DNA of 18,414 nucleotides, from contig JBJHCA010000070.1 of NCBI GenBank assembly GCA_050485785.1, forward strand, positions 1 through 18,414. The letters run 5' to 3'. Position numbers and translations under genes: made by a program. Below, piece after piece: positions 1-8,562 of this stretch. The stretch is from JBJHCA01 sp050485785 (GTDB lineage Bacteria > Bacteroidota > Bacteroidia > Chitinophagales > Saprospiraceae). Position 1 is the stretch's first letter. Each line of letters opens with the position of its first letter. Under the pieces are notes generated by a model, which did no database searches, was not told the DNA's origin, and worked only from the letters and a program-made list of their open reading frames with translations.

Positions 1-1059
1 TTGCGAAATACGCTGATGATGGCTTCAGCATTGGGCCTCACACTGCTTTACGGCTGTGCCGGGGATGACAATCCCGCTGCCAATGCTGCCGGAGGCCAGG
101 CAAACAGGCCCGTGATGCAATCAGACGGCATTGTTGTAAGCCCCCGGCATATTGAAGACATTGCCACTACCACAGGCACCCTGTTGCCCAATGAAGAAGT
201 GGAGGTGCGGTCGGAAGTAACCGGCCGCGTCATTGATATCGGATTTACAGAAGGCCAGTGGGTGAGAGAAGGCCAGATGCTGTTACAGCTGGACAATGCC
301 GAAATACTGGCACAACTCGACAAGCTGAAGGTAGAAGAAGACCAGGCCCGCCTTGAAGAAGAACGCGGAAAACAAATGCTTGCCATTAAAGCTATGAGCC
401 AGGAAGCCTATGATGTGCTTGCTTTCAGGCTTCAAAACATCGAAGCGGAACGCAGGCTGCTCCAGGTGCGGCTTGACAGAACTACGGTAGTTGCACCGTT
501 TTCGGGGCAAATCGGATTCCGGAACATAAGCCCCGGCAGCTTTGTGTCGCCTAGCGATGTCATTGCCCGGATGCGTCAGACCAATCCCATCAAGCTCGAT
601 TTTACCTTACCCGAACGCTATGCAGCCAAAATCAGACCCGGAACCACGGTGAACTTCCAGGTGAACGGAATGGATACGGTATTGCAGGCACAGGTATATG
701 CCACCGAAGCAGCCATTGAAACCCAGACCAGGGCAATAAGAATACGGGCCCGGGCTTCCAATCCCGGAAACAGATTGATTCCCGGTTCATTTGCGCGGGT
801 AAATCTGGTATTGAGCAGCACAGATGATGCACTGATGGTTCCTTCTCAGGCCATTGTACCCGTGCTGGAAGGGCAAAAAGTTTTTGTTAAGCGCAATGGC
901 AAGGTGGAGGGGTTGCTGATTGAAACCGGATTGCGAACTGAGCGGGAAGTGGAGATCAGGGGCGATTTGCTCCAGCCCGGCGACACTGTGATCACCACGG
1001 GGCTTATGTCTATTGTGGAAGGAGCTCCCATTCAGGTGAATGTTACCACGCGACCATAA
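1..1059 (+). CDS. RND efflux periplasmic adaptor subunit (membrane fusion protein), lipoprotein
   Basis: This is the adaptor (HlyD/AcrA family) that bridges an inner-membrane RND pump and a TolC-type channel. The protein of 352 aa starts with a short lipoprotein signal: an Arg at position 2, a hydrophobic run, and a lipobox ending LLYGC, so Cys19 is the likely lipid-anchored residue. Residues about 60-95 form the first half of the lipoyl/barrel-sandwich domain (VEVRSEVTGRV), about 98-155 an alpha-helical, Glu/Gln-rich hairpin, and about 160-180 the second lipoyl half (VVAPFSGQIGFRNISPG). The beta-barrel and membrane-proximal domains follow. The start is TTG at the first base of the window; an in-frame ATG lies at 16. 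A longer N-terminus upstream cannot be excluded, but the lipobox position argues that the start is right. It is the first visible gene of an efflux operon; the next gene begins 12 bp downstream. The substrate cannot be told from sequence. Confidence 0.93.
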   Translation: MRNTLMMASALGLTLLYGCAGDDNPAANAAGGQANRPVMQSDGIVVSPRHIEDIATTTGTLLPNEEVEVRSEVTGRVIDIGFTEGQWVREGQMLLQLDNAEILAQLDKLKVEEDQARLEEERGKQMLAIKAMSQEAYDVLAFRLQNIEAERRLLQVRLDRTTVVAPFSGQIGFRNISPGSFVSPSDVIARMRQTNPIKLDFTLPERYAAKIRPGTTVNFQVNGMDTVLQAQVYATEAAIETQTRAIRIRARASNPGNRLIPGSFARVNLVLSSTDDALMVPSQAIVPVLEGQKVFVKRNGKVEGLLIETGLRTEREVEIRGDLLQPGDTVITTGLMSIVEGAPIQVNVTTRP

Positions 1060-1071
1060 AAAACAGTTATT

Positions 1072-4000
1072 ATGACACTCAGCTCCTTAAGTATTGAACG
1101 ACCCGTGCTGGCCTCCGTCATGTCTATTGTCATTCTGCTGTTTGGCATCATCGGCTATACATACCTGGGGGTCAGAGAATTTCCCAGTGTCGATCCGCCC
1201 ATTGTAACCGTTACCACCAATTACCCCGGTGCCAATGCCGATATTATCGAAAGCCAGATTACAGAACCCCTGGAAGAAAGTGTAAACGGCATTGGGGGCA
1301 TCAGGTCCATGTCATCGGTCAGCAGTGACGGCCGCAGTACCATTACCGTAGAGTTCAACGTGGGCATGCACATGGAAGCGGCCGCCAATGATGTGCGGGA
1401 AAGGGTTTCGCGCGCCATTCGCCAGCTTCCTCCCGATGCAGAACCACCCATTGTATCCAAAGCCGATGCCGACCAGACCACGATCCTGGCACTGACTATA
1501 CAGAGTGACCGGCGCGATTTGCTGCAGCTCACCCAGATTGCCGACAATATTTTCAAGGAACGGCTTCAAACCATTGACGGCATCAGCGATATCCGGATAT
1601 GGGGCCAGAAGCGTTACAGTATGCGTCTTGAGATGGATCCTCTCAGGCTGGCAGCTTACGGCCTTACTCCACTGGACGTGAGACGTTCACTCGATTTGGA
1701 AAATGTGGAACTGCCAACCGGCCGAATTGAGGGAATGAATACCGAGCTCACAATCAGGGCATTTGGCCGTCTCACCACACCTGAGGACTTCAACAATTTG
1801 ATTCTCAAAGAAGACGAAGGAGGTATAGTCAGATTCAGGGATATAGGTACTGCCAGTTTGCAGGCTGAAAACATGCGAACACTGCTCAGGGGCAACAACA
1901 AGATCCCCATGGTGGGGGTGGCAGTTAACCCGCAGCCCGGAAGCAACTTCATCAGCATTGCCGATGAGTTTTATGAAAGGGTAGATCAGATTGCCCGGGA
2001 AATGCCCGATGACATTAAACTGGGGTATGCATTTGACACCACCACCTCCGTTCGCAAAGCCATCAGTGAAGTGCGAACTACCGTAGCCATTGCCTTCAGC
2101 CTGGTGGTACTGGTCATTTTCTTTTTCCTCCGCGACTGGAGGACTACTATTATTCCGGTAATTGCCATTCCCATTTCGCTGATCGGGGCTTTTTTCATCA
2201 TGTATATAGCCGGATTTTCCATCAATATTCTCACTCTTTTGGCGGTAGTACTGGCCACCGGTCTGGTGGTGGATGATGCCATAGTGGTGCTCGAAAACAT
2301 TTACCAGAAAATTGAAGACGGAATCAATCCGCGTCAATCGGCCCACAGCGGTTCCAGGGAGATCTTTTTTGCCATTATCGCTACCACGGTAGTGCTGGTG
2401 GCCGTGTTTCTTCCCATTATTTTTCTCGATGGGCTCACCGGGCGACTGTTCAGGGAATTTGGGGTAGTAGTTGCCGGAGCCGTGGTTATATCCACCTTTG
2501 TGTCACTTACCCTGACCCCCATGCTCTCGAGCAGGCTGCTGAAACACCGCGAATCCCACAACTGGCTCTATCGCAACACCGAGTGGTTTTTTACAGGCCT
2601 CACCCGAGGATACAAAAGGTGGCTGACTGCCTTCATGAAGGTTCGATGGCTGTCCATCGTTTTCACCCTGATATGCTTTGGCTCTGTCTATTACCTCTTT
2701 AATATTCTGCCCACCGAGCTGGCACCCATGGAAGATAAAGGCAGATTCAGGATATTTATGTCAGCACCCGAAGGCACTTCCTTTGAACTCATGGACCAGT
2801 ACGTACTCGACGTGCTTGATCTGGTAGACACAATCCCTGAAAAAGAATCGATCATAGCCGTGACATCACCGGGGTTTGGTGCTTCTGTAGCAGTTAATTC
2901 AGCATTTGTGCGGCTCAGCTTTGTGGATGCTTCCGAACGGGAACGCTCTCAGTTTGAAATAGCCGATGATGTTAACCGCCAGCTCAGACGCATGAATTTT
3001 GCACGAGCCTTTGTGATTCAGGATCAGACTATTGCTGCCGGCCGCGGTTTCAGGGGCCTGCCTGTGGAGTATATTATCCAGGCTCCCACACTTGAACATT
3101 TGCGGGAGGTGATACCCGAATTTATGCAAAAGGCTCAGGCCCATCCCGGATTTCAGGTGGTTGACCTCGACCTGCGTTTTAACAAGCCGGAGTTGTCGGT
3201 GGAAATAGACCGCGACCGGGCACAGGCTCTGGGTATTTCGGTAATGGATGTTGCTCAGACCATGCAATTATTTTTTGGCGGCCAGCGGTTTGGCTATTTC
3301 ATGATGGACGGTAAACAGTATCAGGTGATCGGTGAGGCGTTCAGAAACTTCAGAAACTCACCCATTGATCTGAGTACGGTGAATGTGCGCAACAACCGGG
3401 GTGACCTGATCCCGCTGGACAATATCGTAACCCTGAGCGAACGCAGCAGTCCGCCCCAGCTTTACCGCTTTAACCGATTTATCAGTGCCACAGTATCTGC
3501 TCTCCCAACCGAAGGACTCACCATTGGCGATGGAATCGACATCATGAATTCCATCGCAGCCGAAGTGCTTGACGAGTCGTTCTCCACTGCACTCACCGGC
3601 ACCTCCAAAGACTATCAGGAGAGCTCCGGCGGCCTGTATTTTGCATTCATTCTGGCACTGGTACTGGTGTATCTGGCCCTGGCAGCACAATTCGAAAGTT
3701 TTGTCGATCCGCTCATCATCATGTTCACCGTACCGCTTGCTCTTACCGGTGCCTTGCTGAGTCTGTGGTTTTTCGGTTTCAGCATCAATATCTTCAGCCA
3801 GATCGGCATCATCGTCCTCATTGGAATAGTGACCAAAAACGGCATTCTTATCGTTGAATTTGCCAACCAGAAACGACGGCAGGGCATGGAAAAACTTCAG
3901 GCTACTCTGGAGGCAGCAGGTCAGCGTATGCGTCCCATTATTATGACCAGCCTGGCCACCTCACTGGGAACACTGCCCATTGCCATGGCTCTGGGATCAG

Positions 4001-4140
4001 CAGCCACATCCCGTATACCCATGGGTGTGGTGATCATCGGCGGATTGATGTTTGCCCTGATGCTCACGCTTTTTGTGATCCCGGCCATATACATGTACTT
4101 GTCAACGCCTAAAAAAGTTGAACCCGATGTACTGGACTAA
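1072..4140 (+). CDS. Efflux RND transporter permease subunit (HAE-1/AcrB type)
   Basis: This is the inner-membrane proton-driven pump of the efflux complex. The 1022-aa length is normal for the hydrophobe/amphiphile efflux family. The N-terminus (SIERPVLASVMSIVILLFG) is the usual first transmembrane helix, followed by a large periplasmic porter loop, a membrane block around 335-550, a second porter loop and a final membrane block from about 850. The proton-relay residues are present: the Asp-Asp pair in helix 4 (GLVVDDAIVVLEN, D401 and D402) and the helix 10 Lys (GIVTKNGILIVEF, K922), matching D407/D408/K940 of AcrB. The start is ATG at 1072, 12 bp after the adaptor gene, and the 3' end overlaps the start of the outer-membrane channel gene. 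The three genes should form one transcript. Exported compounds could be drugs, bile salts or solvents; the sequence does not say which. Confidence 0.97.
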   Translation: MTLSSLSIERPVLASVMSIVILLFGIIGYTYLGVREFPSVDPPIVTVTTNYPGANADIIESQITEPLEESVNGIGGIRSMSSVSSDGRSTITVEFNVGMHMEAAANDVRERVSRAIRQLPPDAEPPIVSKADADQTTILALTIQSDRRDLLQLTQIADNIFKERLQTIDGISDIRIWGQKRYSMRLEMDPLRLAAYGLTPLDVRRSLDLENVELPTGRIEGMNTELTIRAFGRLTTPEDFNNLILKEDEGGIVRFRDIGTASLQAENMRTLLRGNNKIPMVGVAVNPQPGSNFISIADEFYERVDQIAREMPDDIKLGYAFDTTTSVRKAISEVRTTVAIAFSLVVLVIFFFLRDWRTTIIPVIAIPISLIGAFFIMYIAGFSINILTLLAVVLATGLVVDDAIVVLENIYQKIEDGINPRQSAHSGSREIFFAIIATTVVLVAVFLPIIFLDGLTGRLFREFGVVVAGAVVISTFVSLTLTPMLSSRLLKHRESHNWLYRNTEWFFTGLTRGYKRWLTAFMKVRWLSIVFTLICFGSVYYLFNILPTELAPMEDKGRFRIFMSAPEGTSFELMDQYVLDVLDLVDTIPEKESIIAVTSPGFGASVAVNSAFVRLSFVDASERERSQFEIADDVNRQLRRMNFARAFVIQDQTIAAGRGFRGLPVEYIIQAPTLEHLREVIPEFMQKAQAHPGFQVVDLDLRFNKPELSVEIDRDRAQALGISVMDVAQTMQLFFGGQRFGYFMMDGKQYQVIGEAFRNFRNSPIDLSTVNVRNNRGDLIPLDNIVTLSERSSPPQLYRFNRFISATVSALPTEGLTIGDGIDIMNSIAAEVLDESFSTALTGTSKDYQESSGGLYFAFILALVLVYLALAAQFESFVDPLIIMFTVPLALTGALLSLWFFGFSINIFSQIGIIVLIGIVTKNGILIVEFANQKRRQGMEKLQATLEAAGQRMRPIIMTSLATSLGTLPIAMALGSAATSRIPMGVVIIGGLMFALMLTLFVIPAIYMYLSTPKKVEPDVLD

Positions 4141-5443
4141 TATTTTATTTCTTTTTTTGGGATGGCAGTTTGTGGGCCTGCAGTTGCAGGCTCAGGAGTT
4201 ACTCACTCTGGGCGAGGCCCAGCGCATTGCCCTCGATCAGCATCTGGGCATATTGATTGCCCGCGACCAACTGAACATAGCCGCGCTCAATAACGCTCCC
4301 GGTGAAGCCGGAATGCTGCCCCGGGTTGCCTGGCTGGGCAGCGGCAACAGTTCGATGAACAATACGCGACAGCAGTTTTTTACCGGTGAAGAGCGGGCAG
4401 AAAACAACGCACTTACTCTGGGCTTGCAAACTTCCGTTGAGGCCGGCTGGACTGTGTTTGACGGCAAGGCCATGTTCTACCGCAAAGACCGCCTTGGTCT
4501 GCTGGAGCACATGAACCGGCTTGAATTGCAAAACCGCAGTTACGAAGTGCTCAGTGAAGTGACTCTCAGTTATTTTGAAGTGGTACAGCAATACAAAGCC
4601 ATTGCAGTATTGGAAAATGCCATAACACTGACCCGGGAGTTTTATGATCTGGCACAAATGCGCCTGCAGATTGGAACCGGCACCGAGCTCGAAGTGCTGC
4701 AACTTCGCAACGAGATCAAAGCCGACAGCGTAAGGCTCAACCTGGAATACAATCGTCTGCAGCAATTCAAAATCCATCTTAACCGAAGCATGCAACTAAG
4801 CCCTGATACCGACTTCACCATTGACACCGGCATGGCTGTCAATGATGGGCTGATGTATGCCGAATTGCTCGACCGGGCCACGCATGCCAACTTTGAACTA
4901 TTGTTAGCCCGTCAGGATCTGCTGATCACCGAAAAAGACATGGCTATTGCCAGGGCCGACAGGTATCCCACACTCGATGTCAACGGTGGGTATGCTTTTA
5001 CGTACAGCACTTCGCAGGTGGGTATTTTCCAGTCGAACCGATCTTATGGCCCGTTTCTGGGAGTGACGGCCCGCATGAATTTATTTGATGGTAACAGGGT
5101 ACAGCGCAATATCAGCAGAGCTCAAATCCATAATGAAATGGCTCAGCGCCGCCTGGATGACATCCGGCTGAATATTGAAACAGCCATATACAGCAATTAT
5201 GAACACTACAGGGCATACCTGCAACAGATAAAGCTGGAAGGAGAAAGCCGTGAAGTTGCCCGCCAAAACCTTGACCTGGCTGAGCAAATGTTCCGGCTGG
5301 GCAGAGTGAGCAACATCGAAGTGAGGGAAGCCCGCCGCGCTCTGCTCAATGCCGAAAGCCGCATCCTCACTGCCGAATTGCTGGCCAAAGAGGCCGAACT
5401 AAGACTGCTGTTTCTAAGCGGTATGTTATCACCGGAAGAGTAA
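4127..5443 (+). CDS. TolC family outer-membrane efflux protein
   Basis: This is the outer-membrane channel that completes the tripartite efflux pump. From the ATG at 4127 the protein is 438 aa with a Sec signal peptide (hydrophobic ILFLFLGWQFVGL, then a likely cleavage after LQAQ). The mature part has the two-fold repeated TolC architecture of long helices with coiled-coil heptads and short beta segments: LTLGEAQRIALDQH at the start of repeat one and a second repeat beginning near YAELLDRATHANFELLLARQD. The C-terminal helices (YLQQIKLEGESREVARQNLD and NIEVREARRALLNAE) are typical. A TTG at 4118 would add three residues; ATG is preferred because it puts the signal peptide right at the N-terminus. 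The start lies 14 bp inside the pump gene, in another frame, which suggests translational coupling. The length fits the family. Confidence 0.93.
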   Translation: MYWTNILFLFLGWQFVGLQLQAQELLTLGEAQRIALDQHLGILIARDQLNIAALNNAPGEAGMLPRVAWLGSGNSSMNNTRQQFFTGEERAENNALTLGLQTSVEAGWTVFDGKAMFYRKDRLGLLEHMNRLELQNRSYEVLSEVTLSYFEVVQQYKAIAVLENAITLTREFYDLAQMRLQIGTGTELEVLQLRNEIKADSVRLNLEYNRLQQFKIHLNRSMQLSPDTDFTIDTGMAVNDGLMYAELLDRATHANFELLLARQDLLITEKDMAIARADRYPTLDVNGGYAFTYSTSQVGIFQSNRSYGPFLGVTARMNLFDGNRVQRNISRAQIHNEMAQRRLDDIRLNIETAIYSNYEHYRAYLQQIKLEGESREVARQNLDLAEQMFRLGRVSNIEVREARRALLNAESRILTAELLAKEAELRLLFLSGMLSPEE

Positions 5444-5465
5444 ATAGTTGAGACTTGAGTTTTTT

Positions 5466-5484
5466 ACCCGATAAAAATCCGGGT
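5466..5484 (+). terminator. Weak hairpin after the efflux operon
   Basis: ACCCG at 5466-5470 pairs with CGGGT at 5480-5484 around a 9-base AT-rich loop, 22 bp after the TolC-family stop codon. Only a short T-rich tail (TTATC) follows, so this is at best a weak rho-independent terminator for the efflux operon. Position is the main argument. Confidence 0.3.
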
Positions 5485-5857
5485 TTATCATCGAAGACTA
5501 TACTGCTACAACCGACCGAAGGGAGGCCACAAAAAGATATGTATCATCAAAAACCCGCTTCAAAACATTTCCATTGTTGATAAAAGCTTCCGTTTAGGAA
5601 TTATGATGGTTTGGGTTTCCGTGGCCATGCCTAGAGTGCTGACCCGCAAATTAGATGCACCACAATTGTGATTTTATACACCTGACTATCCCTTGAATCC
5701 CTTGAAGGATGCTAAGACCGGTGAATTGACCGTGAAAAAACGCCCCGCTGATCAATGCGGATTTATCAGGCAAGACATCAACTCAATTTGTAAATAGCAG
5801 ACGAGTACGAAGTATTACATGGCCATGCGGTGTAGAAAACTCATGAGAGGGTTTTAG

Positions 5858-5865
5858 TAGCTTTG
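5858..5865 (+). promoter_or_regulatory. Candidate -7 element (TAGCTTTG) for the 5889 gene
   Basis: TAGCTTTG matches the Bacteroidota -7 consensus TAnnTTTG exactly and lies 23 bp before the ATG at 5889. No TTG is found at the usual 17-23 bp upstream, so the -33 part is missing or degenerate. It is the best promoter candidate for this gene. Confidence 0.45.
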
Positions 5866-5888
5866 CCGCCTGAACATCATTGCAGACC

Positions 5889-6581
5889 ATGCGCGTAGCG
5901 AAATTGCAGGAGATCATCAGCGGATATTCCCGTGCGCTCAAGGGAGAGTACGGAAAGCAACACAGTTTCTGGTGGGATGCCATAGGCCATTTTCAGCAGC
6001 ACTACAATCCTGATGCACCGCATTTCGGAAGTATGTTAAAACAGTGCTTTCACAGTGAAGTATCCAGACGGCTTTGGAAGCGCGACAAGACAGCCCCTCT
6101 TTACACCCTTCTGGTTATAGGGGCTGCCGATGACAACCTGCTGAGATCGGCTTTTGAAGAGCTTTACAATCCGCACCTGCCCTTTGAGAAGAGGATATCG
6201 AGGTTTGACCTGTGCTGTGAATCGCTGCTGGAGTTATACAGAAATCAGCACCCCACATCTACGGAATCTTTCCATCAACAGGACGCACAAATGATCTCCC
6301 TGTATCTGTGCTTCAGGTTTCCCGATCAATATTCCCTCTATCATCCTGCCGCTTACCGGCGTATTTTACTGGAGGCAGAAAGCCGGAACATCCCTGCTCA
6401 TGATGATCTGCCACGTTACTTCTCCTTTGGACAAACCATGGTAAAACTGATGGCCCGGGATGAACATTGGCAACAGCGGCATGTCAGCAGATTGAACCCT
6501 GCACTGAACCCTCAGATAACCAACAGTCTGATGCCCGCAGTCTGCGATTTGCTTCTCTGGCATTCGGGCTTGCGCTTTTAG
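5889..6581 (+). CDS. Unrecognised 230-aa protein; possible stand-alone McrB-N-like domain
   Basis: I do not recognise this protein with confidence. It is soluble, with no signal peptide or membrane segment, rich in aromatic residues, His and Arg. The segment at about 130-165 (MISLYLCFRFPDQYSLYHPA followed by YRRILLEAE) recalls a pattern seen in the N-terminal region of some McrB-type AAA proteins of Bacteroidota, where a block like 'sL.L.F.fPekY.lYk...y' precedes the GTPase/ATPase part. No Walker A or other ATPase motif is present here and no ATPase gene follows, so if the resemblance is real this is a lone N-terminal domain. The start chosen is ATG 5889 rather than the TTG at 5880, since it lies closer to the expected distance from the TAGCTTTG element. 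The gene is followed by recQ after 154 bp, but recQ has its own promoter, so the two need not be functionally linked. Confidence 0.7.
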   Translation: MRVAKLQEIISGYSRALKGEYGKQHSFWWDAIGHFQQHYNPDAPHFGSMLKQCFHSEVSRRLWKRDKTAPLYTLLVIGAADDNLLRSAFEELYNPHLPFEKRISRFDLCCESLLELYRNQHPTSTESFHQQDAQMISLYLCFRFPDQYSLYHPAAYRRILLEAESRNIPAHDDLPRYFSFGQTMVKLMARDEHWQQRHVSRLNPALNPQITNSLMPAVCDLLLWHSGLRF

Positions 6582-6621
6582 CTACGAACTGTACAGCGGC
6601 TTAGTTTATCCATTCAGTTTG

Positions 6622-6634
6622 ATCCGAATCGGAT
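6622..6634. promoter_or_regulatory. Palindrome ATCCGA-A-TCGGAT upstream of the recQ promoter
   Basis: A perfect 6-bp inverted repeat with a one-base centre lies 31 bp before the -33 TTG of the recQ promoter. It has the form of a dimeric repressor or activator site. No regulator can be assigned, and a single 13-bp palindrome may be chance. Confidence 0.25.
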
Positions 6635-6665
6635 AGATTTGTTATACCAAACCACTTGTTCAGGG

Positions 6666-6696
6666 TTGCCTGATGATGGCGTAAAAACTATATTTG
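6666..6696 (+). promoter_or_regulatory. recQ promoter (TTG-N20-TATATTTG)
   Basis: TTG at 6666-6668 is followed, after 20 bp, by TATATTTG at 6689-6696. This fits the Bacteroidota primary sigma factor consensus (TTG, 17-23 bp, TAnnTTTG) in both elements and spacing. Transcription would start near 6702, leaving a 5' leader of some 33 bases before the ATG at 6736. Confidence 0.75.
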
Positions 6697-6735
6697 TTGC
6701 TGCCTCTACACTTTCAATAAAATTCCTGTTTACTT

Positions 6736-8562
6736 ATGGAGATCAGTTTCAGGCCGGAAAGTCCGGAAGCCGCCCTAGAAAATTTTTTTGGATACAAGCA
6801 TTTCAGGCCACTTCAGCGCGAAGTGATTGATACAGTAATGCAGGGCAGGCATGCATTGGTATTGATGCCTACAGGCGGCGGAAAGTCCTTGTGTTATCAG
6901 ATACCGGCACTGTGCCTGCCCGGCATGGCAATAGTGGTTTCACCCCTTATCTCGCTCATGAAAGATCAGGTTGACGGGCTGAAGGAGATGGGCATCAGGG
7001 CGGCATTTATCAACAGCTCACAGAGTCTTTCGGAACAGGATGGTATTATCAGACAGGCTAGAGAAGGAATACTGAGCTTGTTGTACGTTTCTCCTGAAAA
7101 GCTGATGACTGAAGGGATGCTGAATCTGATCAATGATTTGGATATCAGTTTGTTTGCCATTGACGAGGCGCATTGCATTTCTCAGTGGGGACATGCATTC
7201 AGGCCTGAGTACATTGCATTGGGGCAGTTGCGAAAGCTTTTTCCCGGTATTCCGGTGATGGCTTTAACAGCTACTGCCGACGAACAAACCCGGCAGGATA
7301 TCGAAGAGCAACTTCAGCTGCATGACGGAAAGCGGTTTATCTCTTCCTTCGACAGGAAGAATCTTCACCTTGAAGTGAGGCCCGGCCGGCAAAAATTAAA
7401 ACAGATCCTCGAACTGATCAAAAGTCTTCGCGATGAATCGGGTATTGTTTACTGCCTAAGCCGCAAAAATACGGAAGACCTCACTCATGGCCTTCAGGCA
7501 CGGGGAATTTCCGCAGCATGTTATCATGCCGGAATGGCTGCCGGGGAACGGGAAAATGTTCAGCGGCAATTCACCACAGGACAAATCAAAGTGATTTGTG
7601 CCACTGTTGCATTTGGGATGGGTATTGACAAACCGGATGTGCGGTATGTAGTCCATCACAACCTCCCCAAAAACATAGAGAGCTATTATCAGGAAATTGG
7701 CAGAGGGGGAAGGGACGGCCTGCCTTGTAAAACGCTGCTTTTCTACTCTTATGCCGATGTTATGCAACTGCGCAAATTTGTGGATCAGCTTGAGGATGAA
7801 CAACGAAGAGCCGTAGAGCACGAAAAGCTCAATCTGATGCAGGAATACGCCGAATCACGGCTGTGCCGCCGGCGAATTCTGCTCAATTATTTTAACGAAT
7901 ATTCAGGACAAGACTGCGGCCATTGCGATAACTGCGAGCATCCGGCAGCGTATTTTGATGGCACCATAGTTGCTCAAAAAGCACTATCCGCACTGAGCAG
8001 GATCAGTCAGCCGGTCGGTCACAATACCCTGATTGACATACTTCGCGGTTCCCGGAAGCAGGAAATTTTCAGGCATCAGTATCACCGGATCAAAACTTAC
8101 GGGGCCGGCAGTGACCTATCATGGCATGAATGGTCTGACTATTTGCGGCAATTGGTGCAGCTTGGATTACTGGAACAGGATTATCGCAATGCCATGGTGC
8201 TGAGCCCTGCCCCTGCAGCAAAGGATGTATTGTATAACGGCTACAGGGTAAAGCTGGCTTCATTTGTACCTCATCAGCCACAGGTAGAAGCACCTGTTCA
8301 AAAAACCATGAGTTTTGAACCGGATTCTTTTGATGAAGACCTTTACCGACAGCTTAAAGCCTTGCGAATCAAACTGGCTCTGGCTAAAAATCTGCCTGCC
8401 TACATCGTATTTTCCGATGCATCGCTCAGGGAAATGGCGTCAAAAAAGCCTGCCACTGCTGAAGCATTGTTAGATATCAACGGTGTTGGTCATGCTAAAT
8501 TGGAACAGTACGGAACGCTGTTCCTGGACTGTATCAGGGATTATCAGGAAGCAGGGCGCTGA
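6736..8562 (+). CDS. recQ: ATP-dependent DNA helicase RecQ
   Basis: RecQ is a 3'-5' DNA helicase that acts in recombinational repair and at stalled forks. At 608 aa it is almost the same length as E. coli RecQ and has all its domains. Helicase core: Walker A TGGGKS (K50), DEAH box (D143-H146), TATAD motif III, and the motif V/VI block FGMGIDKPDVR and EIGRGGRDG. Zinc domain: C377, C394, C397 and C400, lined up with the four Cys of E. coli RecQ. The winged-helix RQC domain covers about 415-500 and the HRDC domain about 528-605 (RIKLALAKNLPAYIVFSDAS). One oddity is in the aromatic-rich loop after DEAH, which reads SQWGHAFRPEY, with Ala154 where the common form has Asp. The start ATG 6736 follows a good promoter, and a likely terminator follows the stop codon. 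Confidence 0.98.
   Translation: MEISFRPESPEAALENFFGYKHFRPLQREVIDTVMQGRHALVLMPTGGGKSLCYQIPALCLPGMAIVVSPLISLMKDQVDGLKEMGIRAAFINSSQSLSEQDGIIRQAREGILSLLYVSPEKLMTEGMLNLINDLDISLFAIDEAHCISQWGHAFRPEYIALGQLRKLFPGIPVMALTATADEQTRQDIEEQLQLHDGKRFISSFDRKNLHLEVRPGRQKLKQILELIKSLRDESGIVYCLSRKNTEDLTHGLQARGISAACYHAGMAAGERENVQRQFTTGQIKVICATVAFGMGIDKPDVRYVVHHNLPKNIESYYQEIGRGGRDGLPCKTLLFYSYADVMQLRKFVDQLEDEQRRAVEHEKLNLMQEYAESRLCRRRILLNYFNEYSGQDCGHCDNCEHPAAYFDGTIVAQKALSALSRISQPVGHNTLIDILRGSRKQEIFRHQYHRIKTYGAGSDLSWHEWSDYLRQLVQLGLLEQDYRNAMVLSPAPAAKDVLYNGYRVKLASFVPHQPQVEAPVQKTMSFEPDSFDEDLYRQLKALRIKLALAKNLPAYIVFSDASLREMASKKPATAEALLDINGVGHAKLEQYGTLFLDCIRDYQEAGR

Larger units (their letters stand above)
5444..5888. other. 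Gene-poor intergenic stretch of 445 bp
   Basis: I find no supportable gene here. The longest open stretches are short, begin without a convincing context and match no family I recognise. Apart from the weak hairpin at 5466-5484, I see a short imperfect tandem repeat (CCCTTGAAT, CCCTTGAAG around 5691-5706) and, at the far end, a promoter-like TAGCTTTG ahead of the next gene. The tract separates the efflux operon from an unrelated gene and could be a decayed gene, but nothing in it shows what that gene was. Confidence 0.6.

Noticed and set aside
3342..3359. Tandem TTCAGAAAC repeat within the RND pump gene.
   Set aside because: Just two copies coding for FRNFRN in a normal reading frame; no sign of function beyond the protein.
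4199..4795. A 198-codon open frame on minus opposite the TolC-family gene, and similar long frames opposite the RND pump (1687-2346) and CoA-transferase (14000-14587).
   Set aside because: They lie wholly within well-supported genes, and their translations have no domain or motif; they are antisense shadows.
5596..5670. A short open frame in the gene-poor stretch beginning at ATG ATG near 5602.
   Set aside because: Only about 22 codons, no recognisable sequence and no promoter; not enough for a gene.
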